A DNA stretch of 64,000 bases from Nocardiopsis eucommiae (GCA_018388625.1 CP074402.1:5518001-5582000), one strand, 5' to 3'; counted from the stretch's first letter, positions 37,519-47,639 are shown. The notes: generated by a model from the letters alone, not told the origin. A program made the numbers and translations.

Positions 37519-38720
37519 TCACTCCGGATCAGCGAGGAGGTCCGTGTGGGCCGAGGCGTTGCCCAGGGACCGCAGCAGCTCCCCCACGAGGCGGTCGGTG
37601 GCGCTGCCGGGCTTCTCCAGCTCCAGCTGCGGGACACGGGTGACCTGCTCGTAGCGCTCGGCGTCGTACTCCGTGCCCGGTGAGGAGGCGCGCTCCCCGT
37701 CCCACGAGGACACCCCGTGGGTGTTGGTGACCGCCACCCCCACATCCCAGCTGCCCCCGTACCCGGCGTCCTCGGACAGGCTCGCGAGCAGGTCCAGGAA
37801 GGCCCGCACCCGGAAGGCCAGGGCGCCGTCGAAGAACAGGTACCGGCCGTCGCTCCGGTCGGCCGCCCGCCCGCAGTACAGGGACACCTCACCGCGTTCA
37901 CGGACGACGAGGCGCAGGTCCCGTTCCTCCCGTACCACCATCGACGACGTGGACAGCTGGCTGGCGATCCCCACGCCGCCCGCGGTGCGGAAGCCGGAGA
38001 CGAGCTCCCCGAAGACCGGCGACACCCGGGCGGCCGCACCGGCCCGTTCCCGGGTCAGCCGCGAGACCCCGTCCCGGACCAGGTCGAACAGGAGCGGCCG
38101 CGCGTCCTCGGCGGCGGTCCAGGCCTTGAACATGCCCGGGATGCGCCGCGAGGGCAGCGCGACCACGTGCAGGTGCGCCAGCGCCCCTCCGGGAACGGGT
38201 CCTTCTCCACCTGTTCGCGCAGCGCGGTGCGCACCACGTCCAGCGAGGTGTCCCTGGCCCGGATGAGCCGTTCCACCTCGGTGTCGGGCAGGCGCCGTTT
38301 CTCCCGGTCGCCGCGCCCGTAGTACGCGCCGCCCGCCATGTGCGGGGCGAGCGGGGAGGCGGGCACCTCGATGAGCAGGTACCCGTGGCCGGGCCGCTCG
38401 CTCTCCAGCCACTCGACGGACACCTGGAGCGGCGGGTCGCAGGAGGACGCGGCGATCCGGGCCGGGGTCTCCAGGATCTGGTCGACCCACTCGACGGGCG
38501 CGAGCTCGAACCGCCCCTCGGTCTTGACCTCCCGCACGCCGACCACGATCAGCCCGCCGTCGATCGCGAAGGACGCCATGTCCTTGGCCTGGTCCTTGGA
38601 GCTGCGGAGCTGCTGCTTGGCCTCGCGCTTGGGGGTCTCGGTGAACGCGCCCTCGTTCAGGGCGGCCTCGAGTTCGGCTTCGCTGGCGGGACGCCATGTC
38701 GGGGGCAGGAGTCGATCCAT
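37519..38720 (-). CDS. AlbA_2 (Schlafen-type) domain protein (frame break near 38186)
   Basis: About 400 residues after repair. The N-terminal ~150 residues match the AlbA_2 fold: GAFTETPKREAKQQL, DMASFAIDGGLIVVGVREVK and PGHGYLLIEVPASPLAPHM with GGAYYGRGDREKRRL. These domains bind nucleic acid or nucleotide and occur in regulators and in defence genes. The C-terminal ~230 residues are unfamiliar and look globular. One more C in the run at 38184-38187 joins the parts. It stands alone, so no function can be read from context. Confidence 0.78.
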
Positions 38721-38811
38721 GTCGGCATCATGCCCACTCTCGTCGGCAACCCCGCACGTCTTCGCGAATCAGACCCGAAGACGGCGGCTCCGGGTGCGCG
38801 GAGCCCGGGCC

Positions 38812-39816
38812 TCAGGGGTGCGCGGGAGCCGTGCCGGGGCCCCGGAAGGTGCGGCGGTAGGCGCGGGGTGAGACCCCGAGTTCGGCGTGCATGTGCTGGC
38901 GCAGCGAGACGGCCGTGCCGAACCCGGCGCGGTCGGCGACCCGCTCCACCGGCAGGTCCGTCCCCTCCAGGAGCTCGCGTGCCAGGTCCAGTCTGCGCAG
39001 GGCGATCCACCGGCCCGGGGACAGGCCGGTCTCCTCCCGGAACCGGCGCGTGAACGTGCGCACGCTCATCGACTCCCGCTCCGCGAGGTCGGCCAAACGG
39101 GGCTGGAGGTGCAGGTGCTCCTGGGCCCAGGCGCGGGCGCGGGCGGTGGCGGACCGCTCCGGGTCGGGCACGGGCAGCCGGACGTACTGGGCCTGGCCGC
39201 CGTCCCTGTGCGGTGGCACCACGGTGTTGCGGGCCACCTCGTTGGCCACGGAGGCGCCGTGGTCGGTGCGGACCATGTGCAGGCACAGGTCGGTGCCGGA
39301 GGCGACCCCGGCGGAGGTCAGCACCCGTCCGTTGTCGGTGTAGAGCACGTCCGGGTCGAGTTCGACGTGCGGGTACATCGCGCGGAAGGACCCGGCGGAC
39401 ATCCAGTGCGTGGTGACCCGGCAGCCGTCCAGGAGACCCACGGCGGCGAGCACGAACGCCGCCGAGCAGACGGAGGCCACCCTCGCGCGCGCTCCGACGC
39501 GGGCGAGGGCGGCGGCCAGTTCGGGACGGATCGGGTCGTGCGGTCGCTCGGCGTAGTCCTCCTCGGCCGCGGGCAGGACCACGGTGTCCGCGTCGTCGAG
39601 GGCCTCGGGGCCGTGGCGGACGTTGAGGGTGAGGTCGGTGTCGGTGGTGACCACCCCGGCCTCCAGGGCGCAGGTGACCACCTCGTAGAGCGGCTGGCCG
39701 TCCGCTCCTCGGGCCCGGCCGAACAGGCGGTGGACGATCCCGGCCTCCATGGGCAGCACCCCGTGCCGGACGAACACAGCCACGCGGTGGCGGCCGGGGC
39801 GGACGAAGACGCTCAT
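38812..39816 (-). CDS. GlxA-type AraC-family regulator
   Basis: 334 residues. The N-terminal DJ-1/PfpI-like domain (residues ~10-180) includes VASVCSAAFVLAAVGLLDGC, with Cys in the nucleophile-elbow place, and VLTSAGVASGTDLCLHMV. The AraC helix-turn-helix pair is at ~225-325: LADLAERESMSVRTFTRRFR, ETGLSPGRWIALRRLDLA, VADRAGFGTAVSLRQHMHAE. It is divergent from the MFS gene at 39900 with an 83-base gap, so it probably regulates that pump. Confidence 0.92.
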   Translation of the reverse strand: MSVFVRPGRHRVAVFVRHGVLPMEAGIVHRLFGRARGADGQPLYEVVTCALEAGVVTTDTDLTLNVRHGPEALDDADTVVLPAAEEDYAERPHDPIRPELAAALARVGARARVASVCSAAFVLAAVGLLDGCRVTTHWMSAGSFRAMYPHVELDPDVLYTDNGRVLTSAGVASGTDLCLHMVRTDHGASVANEVARNTVVPPHRDGGQAQYVRLPVPDPERSATARARAWAQEHLHLQPRLADLAERESMSVRTFTRRFREETGLSPGRWIALRRLDLARELLEGTDLPVERVADRAGFGTAVSLRQHMHAELGVSPRAYRRTFRGPGTAPAHP

Positions 39817-39899
39817 GCCGCGATCCTATGGCCTGATTCTTTCGGTTGTTGTCCTTCGGGTCACTGTCCGGCTCCGATCTGGAACGCGAGCCTGGTGTC

Positions 39900-41192
39900 A
39901 TGGCTTCCAGGACCGACCCATCCCGCCGTCCGCGCACCGCCCGGACCCCGCGCCGACACGCCCCCGTCCACCGTGCCTGGGTGATCGCCCTCGTGGCGGG
40001 GCTGACCATCGTGGCCGCCGCGTCCTTCGCGGCCGTACCGGGGCTCCTCGTGGAACCCCTGCACGCCGAGTACCGGTGGTCGCGCGGCGCGATCGGGCTG
40101 GCCGCCTCGGTCAACATGCTCCTCTACGGGCTGGTGGCGCCGTTCGCGGCGGCGCTGATGGACCGCTTCGGCCTCCGCCGGGTCGCCGTGGCCGCGCTCG
40201 GCGTGGTCGTGGTCGGCGCCGGGCTGACCACGGTGATGACCGCGCCCTGGCAACTGACCCTCCTCTGGGGGCTGCTCGTCGGCACGGGCACCGGGTCGCT
40301 GGCGATGACCTTCGCCGCGACCGTCACGCACCGCTGGTTCACGGAGCGGCGCGGCCTGGTGGTCGGCGCGCTGACCGGGACGAGCGCCTTCGGTCAGCTG
40401 GTCTTCCTGCCCGCGCTGGCGTGGATCGTGGACCACCAGGGGTGGCGTCCGGCCGTGGTGACGTTGACCCTGACCGCCGCCGCGACGGCGCTCCTCGTGG
40501 CCCTGGTCCTGCGCGACCACCCCGCCGACCTGGGGCTGCGCCCCTACGGCGCCACGGAGGACGTGCCCAGGCCCGAGCCGGAGCGCGGGGCCGCGCGGCG
40601 CACGGTCCGGGTCCTGTTCGCGTCGGTGCGGGACCGCCGGTTCTGGGTGGTCGCGGCGACGTTCGCGGTGTGCGGGGCCAGCACCAACGGACTCCTGTGG
40701 ACCCACTTCGTCCCCGCCGCTCGGGACCACGGCATGGCGGTGACGACGGCCGCCGCGCTGGTCTCGCTGGTCGGTGTGTTCTCCCTGGCGGGCACCGTGC
40801 TGTCCGGCTGGCTCACCGACCGGGTCGACCCCCGCCACCTGCTGGCCCTCTACTACGGCGGCCGCGCGCTGCTGTTGGTGGCGCTGCCCGCGCTCCTCGG
40901 CCCGGAGGCCGGGGTCGCGATCGTCGCCTTCGTGGTGGTCTTCGGCCTCCTGGACGTGGCGACCGTGCCGCCGACCATCCTGCTGTGCCGCCGGATCTTC
41001 GGGGTGGACGGAGCGGTCGTCTTCGGGTGGGTGGGGGCGGCCCACCAGGCGGGAGCGGGCGCCATGGCGGTCCTCGGCGGCCTCACCCGGGACCTGACCG
41101 GCGGCTACGGCGCGGTGTGGATGGTCGCGGCGGCGCTGTGCGCGACGGCCGTGCCGCTCGCCCTCCGGATCGCGCGCGGGGAGGAGGGATGA
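39900..41192 (+). CDS. MFS transporter (OFA/MCT-like)
   Basis: About 430 residues, 12 hydrophobic segments. SFAAVPGLLVEPLHAEYRWS and the loop motif ALMDRFGLRRVAVAALG place it near the oxalate-formate/monocarboxylate branch. The start at ATG 39900 avoids the unlikely TTG at 39846; the ribosome site is weak. Its last codons overlap the next gene (ATGA). Likely controlled by the divergent AraC-type gene. Confidence 0.85.
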   Translation: MASRTDPSRRPRTARTPRRHAPVHRAWVIALVAGLTIVAAASFAAVPGLLVEPLHAEYRWSRGAIGLAASVNMLLYGLVAPFAAALMDRFGLRRVAVAALGVVVVGAGLTTVMTAPWQLTLLWGLLVGTGTGSLAMTFAATVTHRWFTERRGLVVGALTGTSAFGQLVFLPALAWIVDHQGWRPAVVTLTLTAAATALLVALVLRDHPADLGLRPYGATEDVPRPEPERGAARRTVRVLFASVRDRRFWVVAATFAVCGASTNGLLWTHFVPAARDHGMAVTTAAALVSLVGVFSLAGTVLSGWLTDRVDPRHLLALYYGGRALLLVALPALLGPEAGVAIVAFVVVFGLLDVATVPPTILLCRRIFGVDGAVVFGWVGAAHQAGAGAMAVLGGLTRDLTGGYGAVWMVAAALCATAVPLALRIARGEEG

Positions 41193-41677
41193 CCGTGCCG
41201 AGCACCGTCACGGACGCGCCCCGGCGCCCCTCCGTCCCGTTCGCCCTGGTCCTGCTGCTCCTGGCGGCGGCCCTGGCCCACGTGGGGCTGTCCGGGCTCG
41301 ACCAGGGGTTGAGGGCCGCGCGCGGCGAGGGGGCGCCGGGGGTGTTCACCGCCGCCGACCTCACCTGTGTCCGGCACCCCGGGCACACGTCGTGCGCCTG
41401 CCACGGGAGCTTCGTCCCGGACTCCGGTGGTGCGCCCCGGAGCGTCGACCTGCACGCCGCCGGTCCCGGGACCTGCCTGGTGGGGGAGCCGGTCCCCGCG
41501 ACGGACGCGGGTGCCGCGCACCGCGTGTACGGCCCGGACGGCTCCCGCGAGTGGCTGTTCGCCCTGGCCCTGCTCGGCGTCTCCCTGGCCGCGCCCGTGG
41601 GCCAGGCCCTGCTGTGGACCCGGTGGCTCCGGGGCCGTTCACGCCCTACCCCTGCTGGTCGCCCGCCCCCGCGGTGA
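41189..41677 (+). CDS. Hypothetical two-helix membrane protein
   Basis: 162 residues translated from an ATGA overlap with the MFS gene. One helix near residues 15-35 and another near 130-150 bracket a ~90-residue domain likely facing outside. That domain has four cysteines (TCVRHPGHTSCACHG, TCLVGEPV), which could bind metal or form disulfides. I do not recognise a family. It probably works with the transporter. Confidence 0.75.
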   Translation: MTVPSTVTDAPRRPSVPFALVLLLLAAALAHVGLSGLDQGLRAARGEGAPGVFTAADLTCVRHPGHTSCACHGSFVPDSGGAPRSVDLHAAGPGTCLVGEPVPATDAGAAHRVYGPDGSREWLFALALLGVSLAAPVGQALLWTRWLRGRSRPTPAGRPPPR

Positions 41678-41765
41678 GCGCGGCGAGGAGCGGACCAACG
41701 GTCGATGGTGGTGCGTACGTGGGCGTTCGGGGGCGTTCGGGGCGCGCGCCGTTATTGTTGCTCGC

Positions 41766-42868
41766 ATGACCGAAGACCGTCGGCGGGCTCCGCTGAGCAG
41801 CGACCTCGCGCAACGCGTGGTCGACCTCATCGCGCCGACCATCAGCCACAACATCAACGTGATGGACGAGCACGGCACGATCATCGCGTGCATGGACCCC
41901 TCACGGGTCGGCAGCCTGCACCACGGGGCCCAGCGGGTCATCGCCGAACGGCGCAGCGTGCTGGTGACGGTCCCCGAGCCGGGGACCTCCGACCGCCCGG
42001 GCGCCAACGAACCCCTGGTGATCGACGGTGAACTGCGCGGGGTCGTCGGGGTCACCGGCAACCCGAGGGAGGTCGAGGACCTGGCCCGGGTGGTCGCGCT
42101 CACCGTGCAGCTGCTCATCGCCCAGGAGTACGAGCAGGACGCGGTGAGCAGGCGGCACACCGAGGGCCGCGATCTCGTGGCGGCGCTGAGCTCGGGCACG
42201 ACCCGCTCGGACGACGCCCGGGCGCGGCTGGCGGCCTCCGGGCTCCCCGCGCCGTGGTCGTTGGCGCTGTGGGCGTCCGCCACCCCGAGGCCGGGCGGCG
42301 GGGTCGCTCCCCCGCAGCTGGCCGAGGCCGCCGCCGCCAGGGTGAACGGCGTCAGCGGGCGGCGGGCGGCCGTCCTGCACGGGGCGCTCTGGATCATCGT
42401 CACCGGCCGCCTCCCCGCCGCCGACTCCCTGGAGCTTCCCCGGACAGCCGCCACACGCGCACCCCGCCCACCGACGACGTGGACACGTTGATGGCCCACG
42501 CCGAGGAGTCGCGCGCGCTGTGCCGGTACGCGGGGCTGATCCCCAGCATCGAGCGCGCCGAACCGTGGTCGCGGGAGATCGCCGTGGCCGTGGCCCACCT
42601 GTCCCGGCGGACCCTCACCCGCATGGCGGCCCGGACCGCGCCCCTCAGCGCGGCGCAGCGCCGGACCGTCTCCGCGATGGCCTCGGCCGTGTCCATGCGC
42701 GAGGCCGCCGACACCGTCTTCGTGCACCGCAACACACTCCTCCAGCGCGTGGACCGCGTCCGGGAGGCGACGGGCCTGGACATCCGGAGGCCCGATGACC
42801 TGACCACAGTGCACATGTGCCTGTACGCGGAGGCAGCACTGGGCATTTCGCCCATAGTTCCCCGATAA
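41766..42868 (+). CDS. CdaR-family sugar-diacid regulator (frame break near 42440)
   Basis: About 367 residues. The N-terminal diacid-recognition domain reads LAQRVVDLIAPTISHNINVM, DEHGTIIACMDPSRVGSLHH and GVVGVTGNPREVEDLARVVA. The C-terminal PucR-type helix-turn-helix is SMREAADTVFVHRNTLLQRV. One more C in the run at 42438-42441 connects them. It activates glycerate/glucarate genes in other bacteria, and here it directly precedes a glycerate kinase and GntP permease. Confidence 0.9.
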
Positions 42869-42920
42869 AGCCGCAGGAAGTCTGGGCGCTACACCGTCGA
42901 AATGCACCGAATCCGATTCT

Positions 42921-44164
42921 ATGATCTCGCTCATGTCCACCGAGTTGCATGAGCATGACGAGACCGTTGACGCGCCCCCAGCCGTCCGGGTCGTGGTGAT
43001 CCCCGATTCCTTCAAGGGGAGCGCCTCCGCCGTCGAGGTCGCGGAGGCCATGGCCCACGGCGTCCGCGACGCGTACGCCGACCACGGCCTTCCCGTGTCC
43101 GTGACCACCCTGCCCTTCGCCGACGGCGGCGAGGGAACCCTCGACGCCCTGCTCGGCGCCTGGGGCACGGAACCCCTCACGGTGGACACCACCGACGCGC
43201 TGGGCCGCCCCACCGTGGCACGCTTCGGTGTCTCCCCTGACGGCACCACCGGTGTGATCGAGGCCGCCGAGGCCAACGGCCTCCCCGGCGTGGCCGACGT
43301 CCCCTCCAGGCGCGCACCGCCAGCAGCCGAGGGGTCGGGCGGCTGGTCACCGAGCTCCTGGACCGGGGCGTGGCGGAGATCCTCCTCTGTATCGGGGGCT
43401 CGGCCTCCACCGACGGCGGCACCGGCATGCTCAGCGCGCTCGGCGTGCGCTTCCTCGCCGCCGACGGCTCCGAGCTCCCCGACGGGGGCGGCCGCCTCGA
43501 CGAGCTCTCCTCCCTCGACCTGGACCGGCTGGACCCGCGCGCCCGCTCCGTCCGCTGGCGGGTGGCGTGCGACGTCACCAACCCGCTGGTCGGCCCCCAG
43601 GGCGCCGCCGCCGTCTTCGGTCCGCAGAAGGGCGCCGATCCCGAGGACGTGCGCGTCCTCGACGCGGGCCTGGACCGGCTGGCCGAGGTCCTGGCCAAGA
43701 GCACCGGCGAGGACCTGCGGCACGTGCCCGGCATGGGCGCGGCGGGCGGCATGCCCGTCACGCTCACGGCCCTGCTCGGAGCCGAGGTCCTGCCCGGTTC
43801 CCGGATGGTCGCCGAGGTCCTGGGCGCCGAGGAGCTGCTCTCCCGCGCCGACCTCGTGCTCACCGGCGAGGGCCGCTTCGACAGTCAGTCCCTGGGTGGG
43901 AAGGTCGTCGACGCGGTCCGCCGCCTCACCCCAGAAAACGTGCCCGTCGTGGTGATCGCCGGAAGTGTCTCCGTCGGCCCCGACGAGCTCCGCCGCTCCG
44001 GGATCACGGCGGCGTTCTCGATCGCCCAGGGGCCCCGGACCCTGGCCGAGATGCGGGACGAGGCCGTCTCCGCCATCACCTGGACAGCGTTCAACTGCTG
44101 TCGCATCCTCCCTCACCGTCCAGGCCGACCCGACTCGGCCAGCCCTAAGGAACAACTTCCGTGA
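42921..44164 (+). CDS. Glycerate kinase, GarK/GlxK family (frame break near 43302)
   Basis: About 414 residues. Family marks: VVVIPDSFKGSASAVEVAEA at the N-terminus, LPFADGGEGTLDALLG, ILLCIGGSASTDGGTGMLSA, DVTNPLVGPQGAAAVFGPQK and LTGEGRFDSQSLGGK. It phosphorylates D-glycerate to 2-phosphoglycerate. One more C in the run at 43301-43304 joins the frames (VPLQARTASSRGVG). ATG 42933 is an alternative start; neither has a good ribosome site. The C-terminal ~25 residues are unusual and may hide another indel. The stop overlaps gntP as GTGA. Confidence 0.9.
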
Positions 44165-45522
44165 TTAACCTCGCCATCCTCCTCCTGCTCGTGGTGGGCA
44201 TCGTGCTCGCCACCGCCAGGTGGAAGATCAGCCCCTTCCTGGCACTGATGGGCGCCGCCGTCCTGGGCGCCTTCCTGTACCGGATGCCACTGGCCGAGAT
44301 CGTTCCGACCATCACCGAGTCGTTCGGTGGCACCCTCGGCAACATCGGTCTGGTCATCCTCTTCGGCACGATGATCGGCGTGATCCTGGAGCGCTCCGGC
44401 GCCGCGATCGCGATGGCCGAGGGTCTGATCAAGATCCTGGGCACCCGGTTCCCGAACCTGACGATGTCCCTCATCGGCTACATCGTCTCCATCCCGGTGT
44501 TCTGCGACTCCGGCTACGTCATCCTGAACTCGCTGCGCAAGGCCATCACCGTGCGCACCGGGGTCTCCGCCCTGGCCACCTCGATCGCGCTGATGACCGG
44601 TCTGTACGCCACGCACACCCTGGTCCCGCCGACCCCGGGTCCGCTGGCCGCCGCCGAGAACATCGGTGTCACCAACAACCTCGGCATGATCATCGCCATC
44701 GGTCTGCCGGTCGCCGCCGTGGCCGCCGTCGCCGGTCTGATCTTCGCGAGCCTGCACTCCCGCAAGGAGTTCACGCCGCTGCCCGCCGAGACCGAGACCG
44801 ACATCTCGGGGCAGTCCTACGAGGAGCTGCGCGCGAGTTACGGCCGCCTGCCCAACGGGTTCCTGGCGTTCTTCCCGATCCTGCTCCCGCTGGTGCTCAT
44901 CTGCGTCGGCTCGGTCGTGAAGCTGCCGTCCCAGCCCATCGGCGACGGCACCCTGTTCGACGTCGTCGCGTTCGTCGGCACCCCGGTGATCGCGCTCGCG
45001 CTCGGCCTGCTCTCCTCCGTGATGCTGCTGCGCGGCCACGGCAAGCTCGCCCGCTTCAACGAGCAGATCTACGACTCGGTCCGCCTGGCCGGTCCGATCC
45101 TGCTCATCACGGGTGCCGGTGCCGCCTTCGGTGGCGTGCTGGCCGCCTCCCCGCTGACCGACTTCCTGTCGGACAACCTGAGCGGCCTGGGCCTGGGCCT
45201 CGCGGTGCCGTTCCTGATCGCGGCCGCCCTCAAGACCGCCCAGGGCTCCTCGACGGTGGCGATCGTGAGCACGTCCGCGATGCTCGCGCCCATGCTCGGA
45301 ACGCTGGGTCTGGACTCGACGGAGGGCATGGTCCTCGCGGTGCTGGCGATCGGCGCCGGCGCGATGGTCGTCTCGCACGCCAACGACTCCTACTTCTGGG
45401 TCGTCTCGCAGCTGAGCCGTATCCCGGTCGCGACCGCGTACCGGACGCTCACGCTGGCCACCGCCATCGAGGGTCTCGCCGCCTTCGTCACCATCTGGGT
45501 GATCAGCCTGTTCCTGCTGTAG
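44161..45522 (+). CDS. GntP-family gluconate/glycerate permease
   Basis: 453 residues, about twelve hydrophobic segments, intact. GntP marks: FGGTLGNIGLVILFGTMIGV, IVSIPVFCDSGYVILN, THTLVPPTPGPLAAAEN and VSHANDSYFWVVSQ. The GTG start overlaps the kinase stop. Beside a glycerate kinase and CdaR, D-glycerate or a related sugar acid is the likely substrate. Confidence 0.93.
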   Translation: MINLAILLLLVVGIVLATARWKISPFLALMGAAVLGAFLYRMPLAEIVPTITESFGGTLGNIGLVILFGTMIGVILERSGAAIAMAEGLIKILGTRFPNLTMSLIGYIVSIPVFCDSGYVILNSLRKAITVRTGVSALATSIALMTGLYATHTLVPPTPGPLAAAENIGVTNNLGMIIAIGLPVAAVAAVAGLIFASLHSRKEFTPLPAETETDISGQSYEELRASYGRLPNGFLAFFPILLPLVLICVGSVVKLPSQPIGDGTLFDVVAFVGTPVIALALGLLSSVMLLRGHGKLARFNEQIYDSVRLAGPILLITGAGAAFGGVLAASPLTDFLSDNLSGLGLGLAVPFLIAAALKTAQGSSTVAIVSTSAMLAPMLGTLGLDSTEGMVLAVLAIGAGAMVVSHANDSYFWVVSQLSRIPVATAYRTLTLATAIEGLAAFVTIWVISLFLL

Positions 45523-45564
45523 ACCGCCTCGGCGGAGCTGGCCGGGTGCAGGCGGTCAGACCGA

Positions 45565-45605
45565 GAGGGGCCCGGGTGGACGTTCGGCGTCCACCCGGGC
45601 CCCTC
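45565..45605. terminator. Strong hairpin between gntP and the convergent permease-prefix gene
   Basis: gaggggcccgggtggacg and cgtccacccgggcccctc form an 18-bp stem around ttcgg. It lies 43 bases after the gntP stop and 19 before the convergent stop. Confidence 0.88.
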
Positions 45606-45623
45606 CGTGTGTTCCGGTCCGGA

Positions 45624-46592
45624 TCAGCGGCGGGTCCGGCGCAGGCAGGAGACGACGTCCCACACGCTGAGGGCGATCACCGCGACGGCGAGCGGGAGGG
45701 GCGCCACCGACCAGTCGGTGGCCACACCGAAGACCGCGCCGAACCGCTCGGGGAGATCGGGGACGATCAGCTGTTCCCGGAGCAGCAGCCACACGGTGAC
45801 GATCGCCCAGGTGGCGCTGGCCAGCACGTGGCCGACCGCGAGGGCCGGTGTCCAGCGGCCGCTCCTCCACACCGCGAGGGCCAGGACGATCTCGACCACC
45901 AGCGGGCCCACCAGGAGCACCACCCAGGGCAGGGCGAGGTCCGGGTCGAGGACCTGCACCTGCCGTGCGGGGTCCGCGACGCCGAGGAACTGCCAGGTCA
46001 GCAGGGCGATCACCAGTGCCGTGAAGGCCACGTGGAACAGGGTCTCCGCCACCCCGACCCTGGCGCCGGGAGACTCCTCCGGCAGCTGACCGGTGTCCCA
46101 GGCGGTCACGGGCCGGTCCCGCGCCTCGGCCGGGCGCGTCCTCTCGATGACCGCGTAGACGAGGGTCACCCAGAAGCAGACGTGCACCGTGACGGCGATC
46201 GCGGCCACGAGCGGTCCCAGGACGACGTCGCCGGGGTCGCCGGAGGCGGACACGAACCGTTCCGCGAGTGTCAGGGCGAGCGTGAGCGGCAGCAGGACCG
46301 CCAGGAGGCCCCGGAGGAGGCGGACGTACTCCGGGTACACGCCCGGGCCAACGAGGTACCGGGGCCGGTCCCCGTACTCGCGGGCGAGCAGGTCCGGGTC
46401 GCCCAGTTCGGTGAGCGCCTCCCGTTCGGCGTGTTCCGGGTCCGCCCCGGCGTCGATCCTGGCCTCGACCGAGTCCTGGATGGAGCCGCGCAGTTCCCGG
46501 GCCACGTCCGGCCCGGTGTCGGGCCCCAGGTGGCGGGTGACGGACCAGACGTAGCGGTCCGTGAGGGTGGATGCGGTACCGCGTTCACTCAT
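45624..46592 (-). CDS. Membrane protein with permease-prefix/HAAS-like domain
   Basis: 322 residues. The first ~80 residues form the helical domain found with PadR partners: DRYVWSVTRHLGPDTGPDVA, RELRGSIQDSVEARIDAGAD, AEREALTELGDPDLLAREYG. Six or more hydrophobic segments follow. Its ATG overlaps the PadR gene by eight bases, and such pairs act as a membrane sensor and its repressor. Function of the membrane part unknown. Confidence 0.85.
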   Translation of the reverse strand: MSERGTASTLTDRYVWSVTRHLGPDTGPDVARELRGSIQDSVEARIDAGADPEHAEREALTELGDPDLLAREYGDRPRYLVGPGVYPEYVRLLRGLLAVLLPLTLALTLAERFVSASGDPGDVVLGPLVAAIAVTVHVCFWVTLVYAVIERTRPAEARDRPVTAWDTGQLPEESPGARVGVAETLFHVAFTALVIALLTWQFLGVADPARQVQVLDPDLALPWVVLLVGPLVVEIVLALAVWRSGRWTPALAVGHVLASATWAIVTVWLLLREQLIVPDLPERFGAVFGVATDWSVAPLPLAVAVIALSVWDVVSCLRRTRR

Positions 46593-46929
46593 GGTGTTCC
46601 CCTTGTCCGAGGGCGCGGATCGCGTCGTCCAGCACCCGCCACTCCCGTGTCATCCGCTCCAGCACCGCGAGGCCGTCCGCGCTGACCTGGTAGAACTTGC
46701 GCGGACGGGCCTCCTCGGTGTTCCACTCGCTGGTCAGCAGCCCCTGTTTCTCCAACCGCCGCAACAGCGGGTAGAGGGTGTTGCCGTCCACCGGGAACCC
46801 GCTCTTCTCCAGGGTCTCCAGCAGGGCGTAGCCGTAGTGGGGCCGCTCCAACGTGGAGAGGCAGGCCAGTACGACCGTGCCCCTCCGCAGTTCCTGGAGG
46901 TGTCCGGCCAGGAGCTCGTCGTCCTTCAT
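46585..46929 (-). CDS. PadR-family repressor
   Basis: 114 residues. The winged helix shows LRRGTVVLACLSTLERPHYG, YALLETLEKSGFPVDGNTLY and PLLRRLEKQGLLTSEWNTEE, followed by the dimer helix. It heads a two-gene operon with the permease-prefix protein. The palindrome ten bases upstream of its start is its probable operator. Confidence 0.92.
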   Translation of the reverse strand: MKDDELLAGHLQELRRGTVVLACLSTLERPHYGYALLETLEKSGFPVDGNTLYPLLRRLEKQGLLTSEWNTEEARPRKFYQVSADGLAVLERMTREWRVLDDAIRALGQGEHHE

Positions 46930-46938
46930 GCGTCACAC

Positions 46939-46961
46939 GATAGTGTGTCTCACACACTATC
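46939..46961. promoter_or_regulatory. PadR operator palindrome
   Basis: gatagtgtgt-ctc-acacactatc is a perfect 10-3-10 inverted repeat placed just before the padR start. The site sits where it would block the promoter, so autoregulation is likely. Confidence 0.75.
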
Positions 46962-47006
46962 GTCAATCACACAGGCGAAAAGGACCCGGACGACGGGCGC
47001 ACGGGA

Positions 47007-47588
47007 TCACGAGGCCGCCCCCGCCTCCGATCCCACGAGGACGCGCATGCCCTCGACGAGTCCGGTGCCGTCGGGCACCCCGTCCGGATCGACCAGGAAC
47101 AGGGCCATCGTGCCCGGCACCATGGTGAGCAGCAGCGAGCCGAGTCCGCGCTCCTGCTCCGCCGTGACCTCCTCCTCGGGGACGTCGAGCACCAGCGCGA
47201 CGAGCGCGCGCCGGGCCAGCGCGTGCCCCTGGACCAGCCGCGCCCGCAGTTCGGGCTGGCGCTCCAGGTGCACCAGCGCCTCGAAGTTGGCGGCCACCAT
47301 GGTCCGCGCCTCGGGGTACGCGCGGGCGAGCTGGTTCATCGTCTCCTCGAAGCGGCCCAGCGGCGTGGTCCGCTCGGGCCGCAGAGTTCCCAGGACCCGC
47401 TCCGTCCACTCACCGACGGCCTCGATCATCGCGGCGGTGAGCAGGGCCTCCTTCGAGCCGTAGTGGTAGCCGATCGACGCCAGGTTGGCCCCGGAGGCGG
47501 CCACGACGTCCCGGGCGGTGGTGCGGGCGTACCCCTTTTCGTAGAGGCACCGCTTGGCCCCTTCGAGCAGCTGTTCCTTGTGTCCCAT
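47007..47588 (-). CDS. TetR-family regulator
   Basis: 193 residues. Helix-turn-helix: HKEQLLEGAKRCLYEKGYAR, TTARDVVAASGANLASIGYH, YGSKEALLTAAMIEAVGEW. The rest is a TetR_C_11/C-like ligand domain. Divergent from the GNAT-amidohydrolase pair with 69 bases between starts, so those genes are probable targets. Confidence 0.9.
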   Translation of the reverse strand: MGHKEQLLEGAKRCLYEKGYARTTARDVVAASGANLASIGYHYGSKEALLTAAMIEAVGEWTERVLGTLRPERTTPLGRFEETMNQLARAYPEARTMVAANFEALVHLERQPELRARLVQGHALARRALVALVLDVPEEEVTAEQERGLGSLLLTMVPGTMALFLVDPDGVPDGTGLVEGMRVLVGSEAGAAS

Positions 47589-47639
47589 AGCTGGATCCTA
47601 GTCATTTTCCATACGAGCGTCTTGTACGAACGTCATATA

